Notes under the pieces: model-generated | The model's database searches: none | Seen by the model: only the letters and a program-made list of their open reading frames with translations | What the model was told of the DNA's origin: nothing | From: Actinomycetes bacterium | Lineage (GTDB): Bacteria > Actinomycetota > Actinomycetes > Actinomycetales > Cellulomonadaceae | Direction: 5' to 3' | NCBI GenBank assembly: GCA_023424135.1 | Contig: JAFAEH010000211.1 | Coordinates: 1-13,208 of the forward strand | DNA: 13,208 nt | In this document: positions 1 to 4,927 of the stretch, piece by piece | How the letters are laid out: each line of letters begins with the position of its first letter | Numbering within the stretch: position 1 is the first letter of the stretch | Position numbers and translations under genes: made by a program

Positions 1-1146
1 GTCGTCGGCCCCGTGCGTGCCGTGTCCGCCGCGGTCGACGTGCTCGGGCGCGACGTGCTCGCGACGGCGCTCGGGCGCCTCACCCCGCAGGCGCTGTCGG
101 CACCGGTGCGCACCGCGATCGGCGCGCAGGACGGTGCGCTCGGCAGGCTCGTCACGACCGCCGCGCGCGCCACGGGGGTCGACGAGCCGGTCGTCGAGCG
201 CATCGAGCGCTTCCGCCCGCGCACGCTGCTGCTCGCCGCGATGCTCGCCGTCGCCGTGTACTTCCTCGGTCCCCAGCTCGCCGACCTGCCCCACCTCGTC
301 GCGACCGTGCGCGGCGTCGATCCCGTGTGGCTCCTGCCCGTGCTGCTCGCCTCCGCCCTGACGTACGTCGGTGCCGCGCTCGGCCTGGCCGGCGGCACGC
401 CGGGTCGCGTGCCCCTCGGCGAGGCGGCCGCCGTGGCGCTGGCCTCGTCGTTCGTCGCGACGTTCACCCCGCCCGGTGCGGGCCAGGTCGGCCTCAACGT
501 GCGGTTCCTGCAGAAGCGGGGCTTCCCGACGTCCGTCGCCGCCTCGGCGAGCGCCGCCAAGGAGGTCGCCGTGCTCGTCGCGCACGTCACGCTGCTGGTC
601 GCGTTCGCGCTGTGGGCCGGGTCGACCGACGCGCTCGCGCAGGAGGTCGCGCGCCTGCCGTCCCCGACGACGATCGCGCTCGTCGTCGGCGGGCTCGTCG
701 TGGTGGTCCTCGCCGCCCTGGCGGTCCCGGCGACGCGACGGCTGCTGCGCGGACGCGTCGTCCCGGCGGTGCGGGACTCCGTCGACGCCATGCGTCCGGT
801 CGTCGAGCAGCCCGGCAAGCTCGTGGCGCTGCTGGGCGGTGTCGCGCTGCTGCCCCTGGGCTACGCGGTGTGCCTGTACCTGTCGGTGCTGGCGTTCGGC
901 GCCACGACGCCGTTCGTGACCGTCGCGCTGGTGTCGCTCACCGCCGGGGCCGTGGCGTCCGCCGCGCCGACGCCCGGTGGCATCGGCGCCGTCGAGGCCG
1001 TCCTCGTCGCGTCGCTGACGGCCGTCGGGATGTCCGCCGCGACCGCGCTCGCCTCCGTCGTGCTGTACCGCCTCGCGACGTTCTGGCTGCCGATCGCCCC
1101 GGGGTTCCTGGCGTTCCGCACCCTGACCGCACGCGGCGTGCTGTGA
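1..1146 (+). CDS. Lysylphosphatidylglycerol synthase transmembrane-domain (UPF0104/YbhN-like) protein, 5'-truncated
   Basis: The reading frame is open from the first base and ends with TGA at 1144-1146, giving 381 codons. A GTG at 13 is available, but the frame runs upstream without a stop, so the true start probably lies outside the window. The first ~75 residues are soluble and of unclear fold. From about base 226 onward there are repeated hydrophobic stretches (for example 226-270, 328-396, 676-735, 820-890, 925-1060), indicating a polytopic membrane protein. Two motifs typical of this family are visible: TFTPPGAGQVGLNVRF near 460-510 and PTPGGIGAVEAV at 967-1002. Family members include the flippase half of MprF and many uncharacterised membrane proteins. 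No aminoacyl-transferase domain is seen here, so lipid lysinylation is not implied. In actinobacteria such proteins can carry an N-terminal kinase-like domain, which this window cannot show. The family call is firm and the specific function is unknown. Confidence 0.85.
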   Translation, partial: VVGPVRAVSAAVDVLGRDVLATALGRLTPQALSAPVRTAIGAQDGALGRLVTTAARATGVDEPVVERIERFRPRTLLLAAMLAVAVYFLGPQLADLPHLVATVRGVDPVWLLPVLLASALTYVGAALGLAGGTPGRVPLGEAAAVALASSFVATFTPPGAGQVGLNVRFLQKRGFPTSVAASASAAKEVAVLVAHVTLLVAFALWAGSTDALAQEVARLPSPTTIALVVGGLVVVVLAALAVPATRRLLRGRVVPAVRDSVDAMRPVVEQPGKLVALLGGVALLPLGYAVCLYLSVLAFGATTPFVTVALVSLTAGAVASAAPTPGGIGAVEAVLVASLTAVGMSAATALASVVLYRLATFWLPIAPGFLAFRTLTARGVL

Positions 1147-1225
1147 GCAGCGCCACGCCGGGACGCCGCGTCGACGGCGGGGTCCCGGGACGACGAGGCT
1201 CGGGGAACGACGAGCGCTGAGAACG

Positions 1226-1258
1226 ACGAAGCCCCAGGTCGGAGACCTGGGGCTTCGT
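1226..1258 (-). terminator. Hairpin terminator of the tRNA cluster, shared with the convergent membrane gene
   Basis: A perfect 15-bp inverted repeat (1226-1240 with 1244-1258) closes on a 3-nt loop. It begins 3 nt past the encoded CCA end of tRNA-Val on the minus strand and lies about 80 nt after the stop of the plus-strand membrane gene. It could therefore stop transcription from both sides. The T tract after the stem is poor on both strands, as is common in high-GC actinobacteria. Confidence 0.8.
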
Positions 1259-1261
1259 GTG

Positions 1262-1336
1262 TGGTGGGCGATACTGGGATCGAACCAGTGACCTCTTCCG
1301 TGTCAGGGAAGCGCGCTACCGCTGCGCCAATCGCCC
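1262..1336 (-). tRNA. tRNA-Val(GAC)
   Basis: Read on the minus strand, the 7-bp acceptor stem GGGCGAT pairs with ATCGCCC (1266-1272). The anticodon stem CTTCC/GGAAG encloses the loop CTGACAC, giving anticodon GAC, which reads GUC and GUU. The T arm carries GGTTCGATCC. The discriminator base is A and CCA is encoded (1262-1264). It is the last gene of a three-tRNA cluster and ends just before the terminator hairpin. GUC is among the most used valine codons in the neighbouring genes. Confidence 0.97.
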
Positions 1337-1352
1337 ATGGGGGAGTGCTACG

Positions 1353-1423
1353 AGGTGGAGACGGGATTCGAACCCGTGTATACGGCTTTGCAGGCCGCTG
1401 CCTCGCCTCTCGGCCACTCCACC
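1353..1423 (-). tRNA. tRNA-Cys(GCA)
   Basis: On the minus strand the acceptor stem GGTGGAG pairs with CTCCACC (1354-1360). The anticodon stem GCGGC/GCCGT encloses the loop CTGCAAA, giving anticodon GCA. The T-arm sequence is GGTTCGAATCC. The discriminator is U (complement of base 1353), the known cysteine identity base. CCA is not encoded, unlike the downstream tRNA-Val. It sits between tRNA-Gly and tRNA-Val in one apparent transcription unit. Confidence 0.97.
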
Positions 1424-1473
1424 GGTGAGACCGGAGCCCACCACGGTCTGTCGACCGATGGGGTAAGCCTCCG

Positions 1474-1545
1474 AGCGGACGACGGGATTCGAACCCGCGA
1501 CCCTCACCTTGGCAAGGTGATGCTCTACCACTGAGCCACGTCCGC
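1474..1545 (-). tRNA. tRNA-Gly(GCC)
   Basis: On the minus strand the acceptor stem GCGGACG pairs with CGTCCGC (1475-1481). The anticodon stem TCACC/GGTGA encloses the loop TTGCCAA, giving anticodon GCC, which reads GGC and GGU. The T arm is GGTTCGAATCC, the discriminator is U, and no CCA is encoded. It is the first gene of the Gly-Cys-Val cluster, with a likely promoter about 45-75 nt upstream of its 5' end. Confidence 0.97.
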
Positions 1546-1590
1546 ACGCCTGGTCCGCCGGTTCTCACCGGCGTTCCTGGTGCGTCGAAG

Positions 1591-1621
1591 ACTCTAGACG
1601 ACAAACTCGGGGAGAGTCCAA
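1591..1621 (-). promoter_or_regulatory. Probable promoter of the Gly-Cys-Val tRNA cluster
   Basis: On the minus strand a -35-like TTGGAC (bases 1621-1616) is followed by a -10-like TAGAGT (1596-1591). The spacing is 19 nt, slightly long; a 17-nt alternative uses TCTAGA (1598-1593). Transcription would start roughly 35-40 nt before the mature tRNA-Gly end. The region 1575-1622 is visibly richer in A/T than its surroundings. This is a motif match only. Confidence 0.5.
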
Positions 1622-1688
1622 CTGGCCCCGGGTGAGCGTGTCGTCAGGGGGACCGGCGGAGGCCGGGCGGGCGCCGGGGACGCGTCGC

Positions 1689-1702
1689 GCGGTCGGTAGG
1701 TT
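1689..1702 (+). promoter_or_regulatory. Probable extended -10 promoter of pabB, possibly giving a leaderless transcript
   Basis: GCGGTCGGTAGGTT contains a TAnnnT-type -10 element (TAGGTT, 1697-1702). The pabB GTG at 1709 lies 7 nt after the last -10 base, where transcription normally starts. The mRNA could therefore begin at the start codon, a common arrangement in actinobacteria. The same 11-mer GCGGTCGGTAG occurs upstream of thrS at 7016-7026. No convincing -35 is seen. Confidence 0.4.
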
Positions 1703-1708
1703 GGGCCC

Positions 1709-2854
1709 GTGGCGGCACGCGGGACCTCGACGGCGGTGGCGTGCGACGTCGTCCCCGGGAAGGCCTGGTTCGCCGGGCGGCACGCGCGTGGCGTCGTCGA
1801 GCACGTCGACCTGCGCGAGCGGCCCGAGGCGCTCGCGACGCCGGGCTGGTGGGCGCTCGTCGGGGAGTTCGACGGTCGGGTCGACGCGTGGCGCTTCGCC
1901 GCCGTGGACGACGACGTGCCCGACCGCGCGCCGGCCGGGGGAGGGCCGCAGGGCGCCGACGCGTGGCACGGTCCGCCGGCCGACGCGTGGACGTCGTCGC
2001 TCGACCGTGCCGCGTACGTCGCGGCCGTCGAGCGTGTCCGGGGGCACGTGCGCGACGGGCTCGTCTACCAGGCGAACCTCTGCCGGGTGCTCGCGGCCCC
2101 GCTCGCCGCCGGCCCGCGCGGCGGGGCGGCCGGTGTCGTCGGCAGCGCCGAGCCGGACGCACGGGCGCTCGCGGCGCGGCTCGCGGCGGGCAACCCCGCA
2201 CCGTTCGCGGGCGGTGTGCACGTCCCGGCGGGCGGTCCCGTGCCCGGTGCGTGGGTCGTCACGGCGTCGCCCGAGCTGTTCCTGCGCGTGCGTGACGGCG
2301 TGGTGACGTCCGGGCCGATCAAGGGCACCGCGACCACGGCCGACGGCCTGGGCGCCAAGGACCGCGCCGAGAACGTCATGATCACCGACCTCGTGCGCAA
2401 CGACCTGCAGCAGGTCTGCGTCCCGGGCACGGTACGGGTGACCGACCTGCTGGCGCTCGAGCAGCACCCCGGCCTGGTGCACCTGGTCTCGACCGTCGCG
2501 GGGGACCTCGAGCCCGCGGTGCGTGACGCACCCGACCTGCTCGCGCGCCTGCTCGACGCGACCTACCCGCCGGGCTCGGTGTCGGGTGCGCCCAAGAGCT
2601 CGGCGCTGCGCGTGATCGCGGAGCTCGAGACCGTGCCCCGCGGCCCGTACTGCGGGCTGGTCGGGTGGGTGCAGGTCGGCGACGACGGGACGACGACGGC
2701 CGAGCTCGCGGTCGGCATCCGCACGTTCTGGTGGCGCGACGGGGTGCTGCGCTTCGGCACGGGCGCGGGGATCACGTGGGGCAGCGACGCCGCGCACGAG
2801 TGGGCCGAGACCGAGCTCAAGGCGGCACGGCTCGTCGCGCTCGCCTCGGCCTGA
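1709..2854 (+). CDS. pabB: Aminodeoxychorismate synthase component I (chorismate-binding enzyme)
   Basis: Component I converts chorismate plus ammonia, delivered by the PabA glutaminase, to 4-amino-4-deoxychorismate in the 4-aminobenzoate branch of folate synthesis. The 381-residue product carries the chorismate-binding domain: YQANLCRVL (120-128), SPELFLRV (187-194), PIKGT (203-207), DLVRNDLQQV (227-236), HLVSTVAGDLE (258-268), PPGSVSGAPK (287-296), ELAVGIRTF (332-340) and GAGITWGSD (352-360). Lysine 205 in PIKGT marks aminodeoxychorismate synthase; anthranilate synthase has alanine there. The N-terminal part is short (family members are often 450 or more residues), and residues 131-182 are Ala/Gly/Pro-rich and divergent. 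The GTG start at 1709 is chosen from the -10 element 7 nt upstream and the onset of alignable sequence. The lyase gene follows after about 58 nt, fitting a two-gene unit. No pabA-like glutaminase lies in the window. Confidence 0.9.
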   Translation: MAARGTSTAVACDVVPGKAWFAGRHARGVVEHVDLRERPEALATPGWWALVGEFDGRVDAWRFAAVDDDVPDRAPAGGGPQGADAWHGPPADAWTSSLDRAAYVAAVERVRGHVRDGLVYQANLCRVLAAPLAAGPRGGAAGVVGSAEPDARALAARLAAGNPAPFAGGVHVPAGGPVPGAWVVTASPELFLRVRDGVVTSGPIKGTATTADGLGAKDRAENVMITDLVRNDLQQVCVPGTVRVTDLLALEQHPGLVHLVSTVAGDLEPAVRDAPDLLARLLDATYPPGSVSGAPKSSALRVIAELETVPRGPYCGLVGWVQVGDDGTTTAELAVGIRTFWWRDGVLRFGTGAGITWGSDAAHEWAETELKAARLVALASA

Positions 2855-2912
2855 CGGACCGGCGAGCCCACCCGGACGGGCGCCGGGCGCCGCGGGTGCG
2901 AGGATGTGCGGC

Positions 2913-3776
2913 GTGGACCTCGCGATCTGGGTGGACGGCCGGCTGCACGGCCCCGACGACGCCGTGCTCACGGCCGTCGACCACGGGCTGACCGTAGGCG
3001 ACGGCGTGTTCGAGACGTGCGCCGTGCGCCACGGGCGGGCGTTCGCGCTCACGCGGCACCTGCGGCGCCTCGAGCGGTCCGCGCAGGGCCTCGGCCTGCC
3101 GCCGCTGCCCCTGGACGACGTGCGCGAGGGCGTGCGGGCCGCGCTCGGTGCGGCGGGCGACCACGCCGGTCGGCTGCGCATCACCGTCACCGGGGGCCCG
3201 GGTCCGATGGGGTCGCACCGGCTGCCGGCGGACGAGCAGCGCGCCACCGTCGTCGTCGTCGCGGGCCCGGCCACCACGCAGGACCTGTCCCGTGCGGTGC
3301 GCGTGCCGTGGGTCCGCAACGAGCGCTCGCCGCTCGCGGGGCTGAAGACCACGTCCTACGCGGAGAACGTCGTGGCGTACGCGCGGGCCCGGCAAGCGGG
3401 CGCGGACGAGGCGCTGCTCGCCGACACACGCGGGCGCCTGTGCGAGGGCACCGGCTCGAACGTCTTCGTCGAGGCGGGCGGCGAGCTCCTGACCCCGTCG
3501 CTCGAGACGGGCTGCCTCGCCGGGATCACGCGCGAGCTCCTGCTCGAGTGGGCGACCGAGGCCGGCCTGCCGGTGCGCGGGGCCGCTCCCGACGAGCTCG
3601 CCTGGGAGGTCCTCGACGACGTCGTCGCCGGCCGTGCGCACCTCGCGCTGACGGGGTCCATCCGCAACGTCACGCCCGTCGTGCGCCTCGACGACGCCGA
3701 CGTGGCGGCCGGTCCGCTGTCGCTCGCGGCGCAGCGGCTGTTCCTCGCGCGCCTCGACGACGACCTCGACCCCTGA
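2913..3776 (+). CDS. pabC: Aminodeoxychorismate lyase / class IV aminotransferase-fold PLP enzyme
   Basis: The product belongs to the class IV (branched-chain aminotransferase fold) PLP enzymes. Next to pabB it most likely releases pyruvate from aminodeoxychorismate to give 4-aminobenzoate. Visible features, numbered from the ATG at 2904, are WVDGRL (9-14), DHGLTVGDGVFET (26-38), the PLP-binding lysine in LKTTSYAEN (K148), and EGTGSNVFVE (181-190) with the conserved Glu 181. The C-terminal TGCLAGITR (202-210) is also typical. I prefer the GTG at 2913 because GAGGA (2900-2904) lies 8 nt upstream. The in-frame ATG at 2904 would add three residues but has the Shine-Dalgarno-like bases directly against it. 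Sequence alone does not cleanly separate lyase from D-amino-acid or branched-chain aminotransferases; the pabB neighbour decides the call. Confidence 0.85.
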   Translation: MDLAIWVDGRLHGPDDAVLTAVDHGLTVGDGVFETCAVRHGRAFALTRHLRRLERSAQGLGLPPLPLDDVREGVRAALGAAGDHAGRLRITVTGGPGPMGSHRLPADEQRATVVVVAGPATTQDLSRAVRVPWVRNERSPLAGLKTTSYAENVVAYARARQAGADEALLADTRGRLCEGTGSNVFVEAGGELLTPSLETGCLAGITRELLLEWATEAGLPVRGAAPDELAWEVLDDVVAGRAHLALTGSIRNVTPVVRLDDADVAAGPLSLAAQRLFLARLDDDLDP

Positions 3777-3805
3777 CGGCCTGGCACCGGACGGCCTGGC
3801 ACCGG
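3776..3805 (+). repeat. 15-bp tandem direct repeat (two copies) at the pabC stop codon
   Basis: ACGGCCTGGCACCGG occurs twice head to tail, at 3776-3790 and 3791-3805. The first copy begins on the last base of the pabC stop codon. It lies in the 164-nt space between the convergent pabC and SsgA-family genes. It looks like a slippage duplication and no function is evident. Confidence 0.85.
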
Positions 3806-3897
3806 ACGACCCCGGTCCCGCCTCCCAGATCCTGCTGCCCCGGTCCCCGTCCCCGGGATCCCGCGGGCTCGGTGGCGGCGTCGCGCGGGCACGCCGA

Positions 3898-3921
3898 AGG
3901 GCCCCGCGTGCGCAGGGCCCT
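3898..3921 (-). terminator. Hairpin between convergent genes, possible terminator of the SsgA-family gene
   Basis: AGGGCCC (3898-3904) pairs with GGGCCCT (3915-3921), a 7-bp stem with a 10-nt loop. It begins about 20 nt past the stop of the minus-strand gene and about 120 nt past the pabC stop. Reading on the minus strand it is followed only by TTCGG, so it is a weak terminator by sequence. Confidence 0.5.
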
Positions 3922-3940
3922 GGCGGACGAGCGTGGTGCC

Positions 3941-4369
3941 TCAGGCGGTGAGGAGCGCGGCGATGAACGCCGTGATCTCGCCCTCCATCTTGTCGGACTC
4001 GGCCCCGACGGGGACGAGCGACTCGGTCGCGGCGAGGAACCGCAGCAGTGGTTCGGTCGGTGCCGCCAGCAGCGCGCTGCCCTCCACGCCCGAGAGGGAC
4101 ACGAGCGTGTAGTCCGGGTCGTCGTCACGCCACACCTGCACGTCGCCGGTGCCGGCGGGTGCGTCGGCGACCGCGTGCACGCCCAGGGCGAGCAGCTCGC
4201 GGCCGAGCAGCCACGTCGACATCGTGTGCGCACCGGTGAACACGGCGCGGACGGTGTAGGGATCGACCGTCCGGAACGAGAGCTCGGCGGACACGGGGAT
4301 GACGGTCGCGTCGGACCCGATGAGCTGCATGGCGACGACCTCGACGACGTCGTACGACGAATCCGTCAT
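3941..4369 (-). CDS. SsgA-family (SsgB-like) sporulation/cell-division regulator
   Basis: The 142-residue product has the size and pattern of SsgA-like proteins. A small N-terminal strand region is followed by IPVSAELSFRTVDPYTVRAV (24-43), TWLLGRELLALGVH (52-65), the hallmark GTGDVQVWR (73-81), VSLSGVEGSALLAAP (90-104), and a helical C-terminus. In Streptomyces, SsgB recruits FtsZ to sporulation septa and other family members guide wall remodelling. The frame stays open upstream to 4720, but the ATG at 4369 is preceded by AGGAGGACCCG, a near-perfect Shine-Dalgarno at correct spacing, and similarity begins there, so the longer version is rejected. The gene stands alone, convergent with pabC, and no ftsZ or other division gene is nearby. 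It is probably SsgB-like rather than SsgA-like, because SsgB is the member found outside streptomycetes; the role here is inferred. Confidence 0.88.
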   Translation of the reverse strand: MTDSSYDVVEVVAMQLIGSDATVIPVSAELSFRTVDPYTVRAVFTGAHTMSTWLLGRELLALGVHAVADAPAGTGDVQVWRDDDPDYTLVSLSGVEGSALLAAPTEPLLRFLAATESLVPVGAESDKMEGEITAFIAALLTA

Positions 4370-4380
4370 CGGGTCCTCCT
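4370..4380 (-). promoter_or_regulatory. Strong ribosome binding site of the SsgA-family gene
   Basis: On the minus strand AGGAGG (bases 4380-4375) stands 5 nt before the ATG at 4369. It complements the 16S anti-Shine-Dalgarno nearly fully. It fixes the start and suggests efficient translation; most other starts in the window have weaker sites. Confidence 0.85.
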
Positions 4381-4482
4381 GTCGCATGGGACGGCCCGCA
4401 CCGGACCGTGGAGTCACATCATGGCAGGACGGACGTCCCGTTGGACCGGTGCTGGACCACAGTTCACCCGCCCGGACCCTTT

Positions 4483-4510
4483 CAGATCGCGAGAAAACGT
4501 TGCAGATCGC
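4483..4510. repeat. Two direct repeats CAGATCGC 20 bp apart upstream of the SsgA-family gene
   Basis: CAGATCGC occurs at 4483-4490 and 4503-4510, so the copies are two helical turns apart. They flank an unusually A/T-rich stretch (GAGAAAACGTTG) with an AACGTT palindrome. They lie about 115-140 nt upstream of the minus-strand start. This spacing would suit two bound copies of a regulator on one DNA face, but the motif is short and no known operator is recognised. The rest of 4370-4659 holds no gene I can support. Confidence 0.4.
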
Positions 4511-4608
4511 CCGCTCGGGTGTCGGAAGGGCCCGCCGACGCGTCCTGCGGCGCGCAGGAGCGTGCCCGTCCGGGCATCCCGCGACGGGCCCGACGGACGT
4601 CGCCCGGG

Positions 4609-4643
4609 CGTCGGACCGGGCGTCGGACCGGCGTCGGACCGGG
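4609..4643. repeat. Short GC-rich tandem repeat, three units
   Basis: CGTCGGACCGGG (4609-4620), CGTCGGACCGG (4621-4631) and CGTCGGACCGGG (4632-4643) stand head to tail. The middle unit lacks one G. They lie upstream of the tRNA-Val(CAC) promoter. Replication slippage is the simplest origin and no function is apparent. Confidence 0.75.
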
Positions 4644-4659
4644 CGCCGCCGGTGTCCGG

Positions 4660-4690
4660 TTCGGCGATCGGGCGTCGCGTCCGCTACGAT
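4660..4690 (+). promoter_or_regulatory. Probable promoter of tRNA-Val(CAC)
   Basis: The -10-like TACGAT (4685-4690) fits the actinobacterial TAnnnT consensus and is preceded, 19 nt upstream, by a weak -35-like TTCGGC (4660-4665). Transcription would begin near 4697, about 25 nt before the mature tRNA 5' end. This is a motif match only. Confidence 0.5.
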
Positions 4691-4721
4691 TCCAAGCCGT
4701 GCCACCCACGGGTGACACATC

Positions 4722-4796
4722 GGGCGATTGGCTCAGTGGTAGAGCGCCTCGTTCACACCGAGGAGGTCACTGGTTCGAACCCAGTATCGCCCACCA
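4722..4796 (+). tRNA. tRNA-Val(CAC)
   Basis: The acceptor stem GGGCGAT pairs with ATCGCCC (4786-4792). The anticodon stem CCTCG/CGAGG encloses the loop TTCACAC, giving anticodon CAC, which reads GUG. The T arm is GGTTCGAACCC, the discriminator is A, and CCA is encoded (4794-4796). Acceptor and T arms are nearly identical to those of tRNA-Val(GAC) at 1262-1336; the D and anticodon arms differ. It is a single-gene unit with its own promoter and terminator. Confidence 0.97.
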
Positions 4797-4802
4797 CCTC
4801 AT

Positions 4803-4833
4803 GACGCCCCCGGCCGCTGCGGCCGGGGGCGTC
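4803..4833 (+). terminator. Hairpin terminator of tRNA-Val(CAC)
   Basis: A perfect 14-bp GC-rich stem (4803-4816 with 4820-4833) closes on a 3-nt loop and starts 6 nt after the encoded CCA. It is followed by GTCGTT, a weak T tract. It separates the tRNA from nadE, which starts 95 nt later. Confidence 0.8.
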
Positions 4834-4927
4834 GTCGTTCCCGGACCACCCGCTCGACCACCTGCTCACCCGGCCGTCGTCGCCGCACCTCACCGCCGAG
4901 CCGCATCCCGCGTGGAAGACTCGTGAC

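Noticed and set aside
1257..1534. Short plus-strand frames whose products contain YWDRTSDLFRVREAR, ETGFEPVYTALQAAAS and DGIRTRDPHLGKV
   Set aside because: These are translations of the antisense strands of the Val, Cys and Gly tRNA genes, a frequent source of spurious proteins in databases.
1262..1545. tRNA genes as phage or island attachment sites
   Set aside because: No integrase, no displaced tRNA 3'-end duplicate bounding foreign genes, and no change in base composition. The two valine tRNAs share ends because they are paralogs.
1565..3352. 595-residue open frame on the minus strand opposite pabB and pabC
   Set aside because: It is antisense to two clear enzymes; the product is Arg/Gly/Pro/His-rich with no family pattern. 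Long antisense frames are expected at this GC content.
3941..4720. Longer 259-residue version of the SsgA-family gene
   Set aside because: Similarity and the near-perfect Shine-Dalgarno both start at the ATG at 4369; the extension reads through promoter and repeat sequence.
2906..4804. 632-residue plus-strand frame ending across the tRNA-Val(CAC) gene
   Set aside because: It is an out-of-frame reading of pabC, then antisense to the SsgA-family gene, then tRNA sequence (VERLVHTEEVTGSNPVSP is translated tRNA).
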